64,000 nt of DNA from NCBI RefSeq assembly GCF_937616625.2, contig NC_065576.1, forward strand, positions 32,514,628 to 32,578,627, in the 5' to 3' direction. Both the position numbers and the translations under genes were made by a program. The notes beneath the pieces were generated by a model. It had not been told where the DNA came from, did not search any database, and saw nothing but the letters and a program-made list of their open reading frames with translations. Source of the stretch: Mercurialis annua (Eukaryota > Streptophyta > Magnoliopsida > Malpighiales > Euphorbiaceae). This document shows positions 33,208 through 44,825 of this stretch, in pieces (the first letter of the stretch is position 1; every line of letters begins with the position of its first letter).

Positions 33208-35020
33208 GATATGATTATCAAGCACCGATTGAACATTTGCCCGAGCAATCTGTTCCGATTCTAGGGTAGCAGCAGCAGCCTCAGCCTTCACCCGATCAGC
33301 GGACGCCTGATTAACCAAATCATCCTGAACCGAACGAGCTCCGAGCAGATGGTTGATCAACTACCGAAAACAAACCAAAGTCAGGTTCGTTTCAAAAACA
33401 AAATAAAATAAAAATAATAATAAAATAAAATAACACATACCTGAAAAGCCAAAGAACAACCCCCATCAATAAAATCCCGAGGATGAGTAATCTTCAGGAT
33501 ATCCACATCTTTTGGCAAAGAGCAAAGACGGGCCAAGAAGAGTGCAGTGGGATCCGACGTCTTCCTCTTCAAGTACCGAGCAACGGCAGAAGGAGTCAAA
33601 GCAAGTTCAGCACCAACATCAACGGGAACTTCGGAAGAATCCCCAACCTTATTTTTCCCCTTCCGAACCCGAGACAAACCCGGATCAGCCAAGGATGCGC
33701 CGACGGTCACGACAGGAACAGACCCTGTCTCGGCCCCATTCCCAGCAGCCCCCAAACCGGCATTCAAAGCCAACACCACAGGCTCAGGTCGCTCTTCCCC
33801 ACAAGACAAATCTTGAAAGGCATCAATCTCAGCCGACAAATGGTTAGCATCTAGATCGGAGGGCCTCTTACCCGTGGTTTTCTCCCGCTTTCTTTTCTTC
33901 TCGGTAGGTAGGGGCACCGCCTCCGAAGTAACACCTTTATCGGATACCTTCAGAACATCATGCATCTTCGGCTGAGATGCATCAACAGCTCGGGACGTCT
34001 GCCCTTTATTTGGCCTAGCTCGCCTCCCAACAGCAAAAACAGCCATATCCATTGCTGCATAAAAAGCCCGAGACCGATCAGTAACTCAATAACATGAAAA
34101 TAAACATAAATAAAAAATACGAACTAAGCAAAAAACAGACAACAACCTTTGCGATTGGGGTTAAACTTTACAATCCTCAATCGAGGAAGGACTTCCTCGA
34201 TACTTACAGGACCAGTTTGTCCCAGTAAAACCTGAAGACGGGCATGTGCCTCTTCTCGGACCTTATCCCTCCTAATATAGGTATGCTCCGGAGAAACACA
34301 AGACCAGCAACGAGGCAACTCAGCAAAGGCAGAGGGATGCCTGAGTCGGAACCAGTCTACCCTATACCATTTAAGAGACGTCGTTACATTATCAACTACC
34401 CGCCTAGGTTCCGACTCAAGAATCTTAAAATAGGTAAAGTCATACTCGCCGTTAAAAACTAAACCATACATGCTAGCAAACAGCTTAACCGAGAAAGGAA
34501 TTTTATTTCTTAAATAAAAAGCCCGAACGGTAAAAAAATGCCTAATACCGTTCGGATGAAATTGACTCAAGGGCATATTATACCACCGAAGAAGCGCAAC
34601 AAGATTGGACTGGAAAGGAATCCTAACCCCGGAGTGAAGATGTTCTACACAAACGATCACATATTCCGGGTCAACCGGGGCATTTATGGTTATGCCCGGA
34701 GGAGACAACTCTAGAGTATACCCATCCGGAACCTTAAGTTTCGACCCTAGGTAGTCCAAATAGTCCTGGGTGAGCTCGGCAAACATTGTTGCCATCATCA
34801 CCCTCCTAACAGCCGCAGTTTTAAATTTCCTAGGTCTAACCCGCCTAGGTCGAGCATAGGAAGTCGCCTCCGAACATACCAAATCATCCAACCTATTCTC
34901 ACCAACAATACCATCCTCGGTATCCTCGATATGGTCACTATCGCTACTACTAGCGTTTTCGTCACTATTAAGACCTAGGTCTTGCTCGGACAGGTTCTGT
35001 GAATTTTCTTCGCTCGACAT
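33160..35020 (-). CDS. Antisense spliced ORF of element H, open through three exons
   Basis: Minus strand. Exon 1 is 35020-34147, exon 2 34054-33441 and exon 3 33360 to a stop at 33160. Introns of 92 and 80 bp have donors AAAG/GTTGTT and CAG/GTATGT and acceptors TGCAG and GGTAG. Phases fit exactly (874 + 614 nt = 496 codons, then 66), giving about 562 codons without a stop. Exon 1: acidic Ser-rich start (MSSEENSQNLSEQDLGL), a basic patch (RPRRVRPRKFKTAAVRR), then a globular part with GYTLELSPPGITINAP, GVRIPFQSNLVALLRWY and NGIRHFFTVRAFYLRNKIPF, resembling the putative gypsy-type transposon domain. Exon 2: low-complexity linker with KKRKREKTTGKRP, a possible nuclear signal. Exon 3: coiled coil (RVKAEAAAATLESEQIARAN), then a foreign tail from the deletion junction. 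Function unknown; expression is not shown. Confidence 0.6.
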
Positions 35021-35260
35021 TTATTCACTAAGGTCAAAAACAGATAATTAAAGGAAATAAACCCTAAGTATACAAACTCAATAGACAAACAGAAAAAAGA
35101 AACGCGAAAACAAAATAAAAGATCAAAGAGAGAAAAGTTGAAGAACTTACGTTTGATCTTGAGAAAAGAACTTGAAAAAAGAATGAACAAAAGGAAGAAC
35201 AACAAGAACAGAGAGAGAAAAAACGGAAAAGAGGAAAATGGGAAAACCAACAAATGAGTG

Positions 35261-35270
35261 TTTATATAGA
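35261..35270 (-). promoter_or_regulatory. Candidate TATA box of the antisense ORF of element H
   Basis: The minus strand reads TCTATATAAA at 35270-35261, about 240 bp upstream of the ATG at 35020. A pyrimidine-rich leader (TTTTTTCTCTCTCTG) follows it. It lies between the 3' LTR and the ORF, so it would be a separate promoter rather than the LTR promoter. Confidence 0.45.
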
Positions 35271-35497
35271 CACCGAACAAGGACAACTGAAGAGTCACCT
35301 CAATAAACGAGCCAGGAATCAAAGGGCACATCAATAAATGCATTAGTGGGGGACAACGTCAGTTATAAAACAGCAAAAAAGCGACACGTGTAACAAAAAA
35401 CGGTGGCAATAAATGAATACAATAAAGGCACAAATACAAACTGTCAAAGGTAAAAAACAAAGTCGGACATAAATATCTGACACGCTAAGGGGGGACT

Positions 35498-36040
35498 TGT
35501 GATAACAAGACAAATAAACCGACCTCAATAAGAGAAACCCCACAAATAAGTACAAACGGGTAACCGAACAAAGACAGGAAAACCGAGCAGAATAAGACCT
35601 AACTGAACAGCCAAATAAATCCAAAGCAAGCCAAGTCACATAACACAACCAAGATCGGGGCAAATGCCTAAATCGGATTCACCGAATTGACCACACCTCG
35701 GATTCATCGAGCACAACCACTCTGATTAGCACGAACAAATCTTTCAGAACGTACCCTGACATTCTAGACAATACCCGCACAGACAAAGAGAATGAGGTCA
35801 GACTTGTCGGCCCAGACAAAGAGAAACAAAGGCATAGTATAAAAGGCTAAGAAAAAGTAGGTAAAAAGGTTAATTCTCTTTTTCTCTCAATCATTAACTA
35901 CCTTTCATTTCTTATTCTTTCTCTCAGTAGAACACCTATTGGCTTAACCGTCGGAGTGGTTTGCCGGAATCCCTTTCCGGCACCCTTCTAACGGTTGTGT
36001 TGTGCATTTCAGGCACTACCACCAAGTCGCCATCAGATCA
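35498..36040 (+). repeat. 3' LTR of element H
   Basis: Polypurine tract AAGGGGGGA (35488-35495) precedes TGTGATAACAAGAC (35498). TATAAAAG lies at 35838-35845 and a CCGGAATCCCTTTCCGG palindrome at about 35965. The right edge is set near GCCATCAGATCA (about 36040) by comparison with the other LTRs ending in CCATCA; it could lie slightly further right. Confidence 0.55.
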
Positions 36041-36314
36041 GAGAACCGCCGCCATTCTACAAGTTAAAGAGAGAATAGAATAATGAGAAGAGAGAAAATT
36101 TTATGAATTTACGAGGGTTTTGACGGTTATGTGTGTGTTTATAGTCTCCATATAAATGATATTTTTTGGACCGTATACCGTAGTTTTGCAATGTCAAATT
36201 ATAAGAAGTATTTTTAAAAAACAAATCAGTATCTTGGATATTTCTATAAAACGCCTTAATTATTTGCTACTAATCTCCTCCTCTAACTTGATTTTCTTAC
36301 TCCACTAAATGTCA
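36041..36314. other. Flank of element H, no gene seen
   Basis: Short non-coding stretch, possibly the target DNA of element H. Nothing recognisable apart from a GT-rich run at about 36130. Confidence 0.4.
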
Positions 36315-37020
36315 TTTTTTTTATGAATGTAATTGTATTAAAAAAATAATAAGAAGCGGCAAAAATACTAAGCTCAAAAACTTACGCACAAGAACCGGCA
36401 AATAAAAATGGAACGCTAGAGGCTACAGTTCTGAGAAGAGAAGAACAAAAAGTCAAAATACAATCTGAAATATGAACAAAATCCAAATAAGAATAAGGAA
36501 ATGACATGTCCGAACCATCAGACAAAAAAGTCGCTCTAAAAAAATATTTGTGGACTAAAACTCTGATATTAGTTATTCTTTCTTCGAAAACCCGAGCATT
36601 GCGACTTATCCAAATCTCCCATAGAATCAAGTATCATAAAACAGTCCATAGACGCTTGTAATGACTCGAAGGAATCAGAACTGACCACTAAATATAGAAG
36701 GATTAAATGTCTGCCGGCAACACCCAAAGTAATCAAACATTTGATAAAACCGAGTTCCAAACATTATAAGAAAAAGAACTATGTAATAATATGTGATCTT
36801 GAGTTTTCGAAAGACCACAAATCGAGCATAAAATGCCATCCATTGTAGCAATATTCCTTGTTGTCAGAAAAAACAAGAGAATCTAACCTATTGTGAAGTG
36901 TTCTCCACAAGAAAAACCTAATTCGAGGAGACGTCCAAACCATCGTGAATGCGGGGCTGCTAGTGTGTATCTCCTGTATTAACAATTTCATAAAGCTCCT
37001 TGTCGTGTAGTTGATGCCCA
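36315..37020 (-). pseudogene. LINE 3' end remnant (zinc-binding region)
   Basis: Minus-strand text from 37021: AFTMVWTSPRIRFFLWRTLHNRLDSLVF, split as two blocks, is the W-x(n)-P-x-I-x-F-LWR zf-RVT pattern. Further down, MILWEIWISRNARVFEE with a following VHKYFFRA is the W-x-RN-x-VF motif that precedes the RNase H region in plant LINEs. Several frame changes occur. The minus strand ends with an A-run (ATTCATAAAAAAAATG, about 36325-36311), consistent with a LINE poly(A) end. Confidence 0.55.
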
Positions 37021-37021
37021 A

Positions 37022-37345
37022 TTTTCTATAATATTCGGTCTTGTCTTGAGTTACAGGTATGCAGCTGAATTAAAAAGTCTTAAAGCTGCTGTAATTCAGT
37101 TTTCTTATTGAGATGGAGATGACGGCGCCACACTCAACCTGTGTTCTTGATCTAAAAAATAGAAACATAATCTTTTTTAGAAAGATTAAGTTTCATTAAT
37201 TTGATACTTTTAACTTTTCTTTTTACTCTTCCTATGGTACTATTCAAACTAGTATTTTAATTGATAGATTACAGAGTTGAAATTATAAAAAAAATTATTT
37301 AACTAAAAAGGATCAAACTAGTATTTTAACCAGCAAAAATAGATA
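37022..37345. other. Intergenic, no gene seen
   Basis: AT-rich with A/T runs; no coding or repeat signal that I can support. Confidence 0.4.
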
Positions 37346-37664
37346 TGTTAGCGCAATAGAAAATAAATAAGCAAAGAGAAATGGACAATCACACAGGATT
37401 TTATGTGGTTCGATCAATATGATCTACATCCACGGGTAGAGAGAGGATTTTATTCTATATGTTTTTAGTGTGTTTATAATAGGGCTATCACTAGTATTTA
37501 TAGTGAACCCTTTAGATATAATTTAAGTCCTAATATATTAAGAGTTAGACTTCTAATCCTAATATAATAGACTTCTAATTCTAATAAGAAATCAAGTGTT
37601 AAAAAGGATTTAGTATGCTAATCCTAATAGGAAACCAATTGCAAATATGAGCCATAACTCAACA
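37346..37664 (-). repeat. 3' LTR of copia element J
   Basis: On the minus strand the tract GCTAAGGTGGAGAC precedes TGTTGAGTTATGG. The unit ends at plus 37346 (TGTTAGCGC), so ends are TGTT...AACA. Confidence 0.65.
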
Positions 37665-37669
37665 GTCTC

Positions 37670-39420
37670 CACCTTAGCGAATACACCTGACAAAGGAGAA
37701 TACACCCAACAAGAATAATTTTGAAACCTTTTCTAGAAAATCAAAAAAGCCACCAAATTGCATCACATAATAAACTCTCCACCTTAACTTACAGTTACTC
37801 TAATCCAAAGTTAACCAAGACCGACTCTCTCTCTATCATCCATTCCCCTTAGCAATACGAACATTGACCAAGTTTAACCTGAGTTTGAACTATTAAGTAG
37901 GCAACGTCTTTAACAATATATCAGCCGGATTAACGACACTGGTTATCTTCTCTATAAAGAAACCTATTTTCTTCCATGGCATACTAAATGAAGTTCATCT
38001 ACACATCAATGTGCATTGATCTCTCATAATACACCAGATTTTTCGATAATCACAAAGCACTTTGACTATCAATAAATCATAGGTTCTGAGCTTCCAAACC
38101 TAAACTATCAATCAGACCTTGCAACCATATACCCTTCTTGACCCCTTCCGTCAATGACATGTATTTCGCTTTAGTAATAGACAAAACAAATGTAGATTAT
38201 AAAGTTGCATTCCAAATAATATCACATCCATACATGGTGAAGATATTATATGTTAAGGCCCTCTTACAAATAAGATCTCCTCCATAGTCGGAATCTGTGT
38301 AGCCTACAATTCCATCAAAGCCACCACTAGAACCATAAACTAGACATATGCCACTCGTTCCCTTCATATATCGTATAATCCACTTAATTGTGTCCTAATG
38401 AGCCTTTACTGGATTACTCATAAAATTGCTAACCACGCTAACAACATGTGCCAAATCAGGTCTCTTACAAACCATGGCATACATCAAGATTCCTATCGCA
38501 CTCAAATACGGAACATGAATTATGTATTCCTTCTCAGCATTAGTACTAGGTAGCGCATTAACATCAAATTTAAAGTGCAATGTCAAAGGAGTACTTACTG
38601 GCTTAGAGTTCTCCATTTGAAAATATTCTAGCACCTTCTCAATATATTTCTGTTGAGAAACATACAACAGGCCATTTTTCCTATTTCTCTAAACTCCATG
38701 TCCAAAATCTTCTTGGTTGTACCCAAATCTTCATCTCAAACTCACTACTTAACAAGAGTTTCAAGTCATTAATTTCAGCTTTAGACTTTGCTACAATTAA
38801 CATATCATTCATATATAGCAACAATAGATCAAGGAATCATTAGACAACTTCTTAAAGTATACATAGTTGTCCAACTGACTTTGAACATACACATGAGAAA
38901 ATCATGAAAGCATCAAACCTCATGTATCACTGTATAGGAGACTGTTTCAAACCATACAAGGACTTTTTCAGCAAACACACATAGTCCTTTTGATTAGAAT
39001 TAAGAAAACCCTCCGGCTGTGACATATTAATCGGCTATTCTAAACTCTCATGCAAGAATGTTATTTTCACATCAAATCATTCTAACTCAAGATCCAACGC
39101 ACTCACCATAGCTAGAAGAAACTGAATGATTTTGTGCTTCACAATAGGCGAAAATACTTCACTCTAGTTAATTCCTTCCTTTTGTGAAAAATCCTTCGCA
39201 AAAGTGTCGCGCTAATTCTAGTTGATTCATCTCCAGGAATACCATCTTTCTTCTTGAGGACCCATTTGAATCTTACCGGTTTAACTCCTTTTGGTCGAGG
39301 TACCAACTCCCATGTACTATTCTTCAAAAGAGACTACATCTCCTCATTCATGGTAATTAACCATTCAGATGCCCACTACTCTACACTTCCTTTTCATATG
39401 ACTGCGGCTTATCCGAATCA
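37670..39420 (-). pseudogene. RT and RNase H of copia element J
   Basis: 39327-39139: KNSTWELVPRPKGVKPV and RFKWVLKKKDGIPG, the start of copia RT. 38667-38395: VSQQKYIEKVLEYFQMENSK, STPLTLHFKF and MYAMVCKRPDLAHVVSVVS, the end of RT. RNase H follows at about 38395-37990, heavily mutated. Frameshifts and stops occur throughout. No intact catalytic box was found. Confidence 0.6.
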
Positions 39421-39499
39421 ATGATCTCAACTATTTCCCAAGCATAAGCCATAAAATTAGTATCAACCGCATCAACACAATCAACATATCTCATCGGTG

Positions 39500-40515
39500 T
39501 TTCGATTTGCCTTCTTTCTCTCCTGTTTACCCTTGATGTACAAAAATTACCTTATCATTCGCCACCATTACAATGTCATTCCACTCCTTAAAAGAATTAA
39601 ACAACTCCTTTTTAGAAAACATATGATAAGATGCACCGGTATCTAGGACCTAAGTACTAACATGAGTTGATGTACTCCCAATAAAAACATCACCGCCATT
39701 TTCCTCATTGGAACTTTCCTCTACCAATTATTCCTTGTTTTCACCACCCTTTTCAGCTTTGGACAATCTCTTCTAAAGTGCCTCTTCTCCTTACAGTGAT
39801 AACATCGTCATCCATTAGACTTTGATTTGGAACATGACCTGTTTTCTTTCCCACCATCTCTCTCATGACTCCTTCCCCTACTCACCGCAAGACCGAAAAC
39901 TGATTTCTCCTTATTAGAGTTAGAGACTTTTTTAGGTTGCAAAGCATCCTTTACATTACTAACAAAAATCAAATCTCTACCATATAACATTGTACAACAA
40001 AATTTTCATATGAACTGGGAAAAGAACATAAAGGAATGAGGGCTTGAGTCTCTTCTTCAATCGAAACACCAACGCCTTGTAAATCTAACAATTGGATTAA
40101 TGTTATCAACATGATCTTTTACATGAGTATTCACCGGCCTCCTTAATGTATACAAACGTTGTTTCTGATACAACCGGTTTGTAAGAGATTTTTTTCTCAA
40201 AACTTGCTTTTCAAGGATCCCCATAGAGCATTAACAGTTCCCTCACAGATAATATCTCTCAACACCTCATCAAAAAGAGTCAATTAAACTGTACTATGTG
40301 CTTTTGACATAATATCAGGCTTTTCTACGCAGACAAACCCACTGACAAATTGTCTTCTCCTCCTGACATCGCTACGCATTCTTGTTGAACTAGGACAATC
40401 CTCATCTTTACTTTCCACAAAGTAAGTCATTCGAACCATTGAATTTTTCAATATCAACTTTATGAAGCGACATCTTCAGTCAACGAATAAATACTTAGAA
40501 TCTCATTTTGCAAAT
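39500..40515 (-). pseudogene. gag and protease of copia element J
   Basis: Gag end at 39990-39808 (basic SRGRSHERDGGKENRSCSKS) leads, after a stop, to a CYHCKEKRHFRRDC knuckle. Near 39650 the protease reads VLDTGASYHMFSKKELFNSF, with the DTGAS active site kept. N-terminal gag is only faintly readable. Integrase does not follow; RT linker text starts within about 100 bp. Confidence 0.55.
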
Positions 40516-40533
40516 TTAGGCTCTAATTCCACT

Positions 40534-40711
40534 TGATAGCATAGTAGAAAATAATCTAGAAAAGAGAAAAGAATAATCTCACAAGATTTTATGTGGATCG
40601 ATGAATGTGATCTACATCCACGGGTAGAGATATAATTTTATTTTATATGTTTGTAAGGAGTTTATAATAGGGAAATTATTAGTATTTACAATATACTTTT
40701 TAGATATAATA
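40534..40711 (-). repeat. Partial 5' LTR of copia element J with adjacent primer site
   Basis: Plus 40534 begins TGATAGCATAG. Immediately to the left, CTCTAATTCCACT is the complement of a mutated initiator-tRNA primer site. Similarity to the 37346 LTR stops at about 40711 within AGATATAAT. Confidence 0.55.
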
Positions 40712-42150
40712 GGGCTATCAGTAGAATCACCTGCCTAATCTGCATTAGAAAAATCTCATAACAAAAGTGAGGATTTATTAGAGAAATAAAGGCCTTAGAA
40801 TAAAGTACCCTTAGTATAGCGAAGGATACGAATAATTGCAAAAAAGTGAGTAATTTATGGTGCAGCCATAAATTGACTAACAACATGCACAACGTATAAT
40901 ATATCTAGACAAGTAGCAATAACATAAATAAGGCTCCTAACCAATTTCCTATATAGAGTAGGATCGTCCATCATTAGGTAAAAGTTTAAAACTTGTCTCA
41001 AAAGCAGTGTTAGCGGTTTTATTCTCTGTTAAACCAGCACGAGACAAAAGATTAGTGGCATATTTAGCTTGAGAAAGGTAATACTCTTTATTAGAATAAG
41101 AAACTTCTAACCCAAGAAAATAGCTTACATGTTCGAGATCTTTCATCTCAAATTGGGTATTTAGGAACTGTTTCAACTCTATAATCCCTGTAAATCTTCA
41201 CATGTAATGATCCTGTCATCCATATAAAGCAATACAAGAATAATTACTCAATTGGTTTTTTGAATAAAAAGTGTATTATCACAGGTGCTAGAGGAAAATC
41301 TAATTTTTCTAATAGTGGATCTAAATTTAGAAAACCAAGCTTTAGGGGCTTGCTTAAGACCATATAAGGTTTTTCAAAGACGGTATACTTTACCAGGTGG
41401 ATGAACATATCCAGGTGGAGGTTTCATGTAAACTTCCTTGAATAGATCCTCATTCAAGAAAGCATTTTTGGCATCCATTTGAAATAGTTCCCATTGTTTC
41501 ACAACTACAATAGCAATAAGACTACGAACAAAAGTAGGACGAGCTAACGGAGAAAAAGTCTCCTCATAGTCAATGCCATTGTCTTGGGTAAAGCCTTGAG
41601 CCACTAAACGATCTTTATATTGCTCTACGGATACATCTGCACGAGTCTTAATCTTATAGACCCACTTACATACAACAACATTCTTACCAACTGCTAAGTC
41701 AACCAAGTCCCAAGTATTTTTAGCTATGGCTTTCAGTTCTTCTTCCATACATTACTGCCAAAGAGGATTAGTAATAGCTTATTTGTCAGAAGAAGGTTCA
41801 TATAAAGAGACTATAGCAGAATAAAAATGATAATTACTATGATAGGCTAGTGGTTTACGTACTCTGGAGGTATAAAAATTTGGAGCAGATTTAAGAACAA
41901 GTATATAATCATAATCGACGGACGAGCTAGATGTCTCTAATTGGACTATAGTATGATCATTTGTTTGACCTGTAGAAGTATTTGACGAAGGGGAAAAATA
42001 CTTGACTTCATTGATGGTTCTTTTAGGAAATAGCTTTATAAATGGTTTAATGAATAGAAAGGAGTTATTCCCCGAAACCTAAAATTTAAAAAGTCAAGAA
42101 AACATTTTGTGTTCCTAAAAAATGATATTACGAGAGATACAAATACATTT
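40712..42150 (-). pseudogene. Second copia RT fragment, truncated (element K)
   Basis: 41748-41374: KAIAKNTWDLVDLAVGKNVV, CKWVYKIKTRADVSVEQYKD, FQMDAKNAFLNEDLFKEVYM. 41176-40949: FEMKDLEHVSYFLGLEVSYS and LSQAKYATNLLSRAGL. The end of RT and start of RNase H (a LRYTKGTLF-like block and AGDST) read at about 40850-40712. The YxDD region falls in a decayed gap near 41220. The linker upstream extends to about 42150. No LTRs were found. Confidence 0.6.
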
Positions 42151-42448
42151 AAAGATAGGATCACAACATCTATGTCCTTTGTGTTTAATATCATAACCTA
42201 GAAAACAAGAAAAAGCTCTAATACTATGATAAAGTATTATGTATACATATATATTGATTATGTTTGTACAAGTTAGACAAAGGTTTTTATATTCAAGAGA
42301 ATTAGCTAACTATAGAATGAAATAAAGGGTATAAAATAAAGTCTACGTTATCAACGATAAAATATGATATGATGTAACTAAGGGTCAATAAAATCAACAA
42401 AGATATTTTTCTAATAAGTTTGAAACCATTTTCAAAACTATTCAGAAC
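42151..42448. other. AT-rich flank of element L, no gene seen
   Basis: No coding signal. The last bases before the LTR are AGAAC, one mismatch from GGAAC on the other side of the element. Confidence 0.5.
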
Positions 42449-42674
42449 TGATAGATGCGGTGATATTATAAATAGAGTTTGATACAGAATCGGACTAACA
42501 TTACATGTGTTTATTTTGTACGTATAAGTAAAGTGTCCTGATGTCCGGTCCCCTGTGTGAGTATGGGACCGATCTATTTATAGGCGAGCGTGTATTCCTT
42601 ACTTCTCTTAGTCGATGTGAGTTATGTGTTAACCAGGTACTTTATGGGCCTAGCTTTGTGGGTTTATTCCATCA
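42449..42674 (-). repeat. 3' LTR of element L
   Basis: 226 bp. A minus-strand TATAAATAG (about 42575-42583) is the likely TATA box. The polypurine tract is the complement of ATCCCCCCTC (about 42679-42688). Confidence 0.8.
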
Positions 42675-42980
42675 TTTATCCCCCCTCTAGTTCCGTCTTT
42701 GCATAGATATTTATATCTGTAATGTGAAGCGGGTTTTTCTTGGGTCGGGTCGTCCTTTTGATTTCTCCTCTTCTCTTTTTATGCACCTTACTAACAGCTT
42801 GTTATGCGGCATTTAATGCGTCTTGCACCTTTTGGTGTCCTGCCGTCGTTTTGTTTCTCATTTATTTTCAAATTTGTCTGATTTTTCTTTTTCTTCCCTT
42901 TTTATTCTCTTTGTTATTCTTGTGTTTTCCTTTCTCCTCTTGCTCTATTTCCTGTTTTTTGATTTACTTCTTCCTTGATG

Positions 42981-44825
42981 ATGGCTGAAAGTTACTCTAA
43001 AGCGGTTGCCACCATAAAGAAGTGGTCGTGTTCCTTAACCCAAGAGTCTCTGTTTTTACTCCGGGAGACTTACGGAATTCCAGATGAATATCATATGGAT
43101 CTTCCAACAGAAGGTTAGTTTGCCTTTTCTCGGCTGCCTTCCGAGTCCTCCTTTGTTTTTGAAGAACAACTTGAGGCTGGTCTTTGCTTCCCGTTGGATT
43201 CATTATTTTTCCGGTTTCTGGAGTCTTGGGGTATTGTCTTGTCCTAGTTGCATCTCAATTCTATTCGTCATTTTATATGTTTAAAGTCTCTTCATAATTT
43301 TAATGGCGAGCAATTGACTCTTAATCGTGTTCACTACTGGATGAACTCTCCCTATCAGATAAAGGATTTTCCGTTTATTTCTTTGGGGTTTCGTTATGGT
43401 ATGAAGATGTTCAAGGATCTTCCTGACTCGATTAAGAAGCGGGAGAAGATTAAGTTTTTCATCATCAGTCATCCGATCAAATCCATTGGCCTTATAGTCT
43501 GCCATTCTCATATTGAGCCGCGTGAGCCTTATGCTGAAGGGTCCCAGACTTATGCTGCTTATATTAGTGAATATTAGTGGAACCGTTCCGCTCCCCCTGT
43601 TCCTCTTCCAGTTGTGTCTGCAACTGTTGCTCCATTGCCGGCTGCATCTCCTGCTGTTGGTAGGTCTTTTGTTTGCTTTTTGTCGTTATTTATACTTATT
43701 TTGTGTTGGTCTATGTCGTTTCTCACCATTTGTGTTGGTAGGTCACTCAACGAATTTGTCCACCGCTCTTGCTCTTGCTTTGGTTTCTCGGAAGCATTTA
43801 CGAAGTGGTGATTCGAATCTTCCTCCAAAGAAGAAACACGAGATTCGACCTTCCGTGTCAGCTGCCCCCTCTGTTCCATTACCGATGTCTGGAGTTTTTT
43901 TCCCTGCTTCTTTTTGTAGTCGGACAACGTTTTTTCCATCCTCGTCTCCTTTTCCGGAGCAACGTCGATTCTTCCGGTATATGTCCTCCCAACGTTGACC
44001 GGGGCCCTGGCTTCACCAGTGGATCCCCTAGCTGCCTCTTTGTCTTTTCGGGATGGTGAAGGTGAACAGGAAGAGGCCGTTGCTCCTCTAATTCCTCATG
44101 GGGGTTCTCATTTGATCCTTCCGTTTGGCTGTAATCGCCATGATTTGAGTGTCTTCCGTCAAATCCATGATTTCCTCGGAATGATGGAGCCCTCATCTTT
44201 TTACCAATATCTGAAGGGTGAGGGTCTCTTCGATATGGTTGGTCAGGCGCTTTTGACCGCTATTGCTGGATTTCATATTGCTCAACAACATTACATTGCT
44301 AAGGAGTGTGAATTGGCGGCATATCAAGTGGATCGCTCTTTTTTTGACTTGCAGATGAAGAAAGTGTTCATCGAGAGAGACCTCCTACGATGGGAAAATG
44401 TAAATCTTCACGCACAGCTCGCCCGACTTAAGGCTGATCATACTGTGGTGGAAGAAAATTTAGAAGATTCTGTTTTCTTTATCTCTCGACTGCTAAGGTT
44501 GCATCGGAAGGATATCTGCGAGAATTTTCTGTCTCTGAATCCTGGTAGGGATACTTCCTTCCTCTCAGTTGATGCTCGTTCTTTGAAGGAAGAAGGTCAA
44601 CGCTTGTTGGCTAATCACAAGCAAGCTAATGTCGTACCTCATGCTACTGTTCCTTCTTCAACCTGTACTGTCGTTGAACCGGTTCCCGTCAGCCATCTAA
44701 GCCTTCCTCCGCTGTCTTTGGGTTTCCCTTCTGCTTTCCCCTCACAATCTTTGGCCCTGCCGAATCCTATCATTGCCTCTCTTGTCCGAGGGTTTTGGGT
44801 TTTAAACACGCCCAATGGTGGTTGA
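42981..44825 (+). pseudogene. Antisense ORF of element L (gypsy-transposon-type domain plus coiled coil)
   Basis: ATG at 42981. Exon 1 text: KKWSCSLTQESLFLLRETYG, FSRLPSESSFVFEEQLEAGL, CFPLDSLFFRFLESWGIVLS, LHLNSIRHFICLKSL, then RVHYWMNSPYQIKDFPFI. It is interrupted by in-frame TAG codons at about 43116, 43239 and 43575. An intron 43660-43741 (TTG/GTAGGTC...GGTAG) keeps phase into a basic linker (RKHLRSGDSNLPPKKKHEIR). A frameshift near 43990 leads to 43995-44825 (276 codons): an acidic stretch, a helical segment with LLTAIAGFHIAQQHYIAKEC and a coiled coil (LDLQ/ERDLLRWENVNLHAQL). The domain order matches the antisense ORFs at 33-35 kb and 61-63 kb. Not functional as it stands. Confidence 0.6.

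Larger units (their letters stand above)
28310..36040 (+). mobile_element. Tat/Retand-type Ty3/gypsy element, 5'-truncated (element H)
   Basis: Order: gag (split by a 784-bp insertion at 29080-29863), protease, RT, dual RNase H, the first part of integrase, an antisense spliced ORF and a 3' LTR. The 5' LTR and leader are missing. A deletion at about 33207 removes most of integrase and the 3' end of the antisense ORF together. The remaining frames are long: 30218-32317 is one frame with only two stops. TATAAAAG in the LTR is shared with the two other Retand-like LTRs. Confidence 0.7.
37346..40711 (-). mobile_element. Degenerate Ty1/copia element on the minus strand (element J)
   Basis: One 319-bp LTR at 37346-37664 and a partial second LTR at 40534-40711 share GATTTTATGTGG, GATCTACATCCACGGGTAGAGA and ATATGTTT blocks. 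Internal text in minus order is primer site, gag with knuckle, protease, then RT and RNase H. Integrase is missing between protease and RT. The 5' LTR is cut and joined to a different copia fragment at about 40711. Confidence 0.65.

Noticed and set aside
33483..33854. Three overlapping plus-strand ORFs of about 90-120 codons
   Set aside because: They are the complement of the antisense exon 2 low-complexity linker. They show no domain, and the minus-strand reading has splice-consistent frames.
42740..42988. 82-codon hydrophobic ORF ahead of the antisense ORF of element L
   Set aside because: T-rich leader sequence in a non-matching frame; the ATG at 42981 starts the readable protein.
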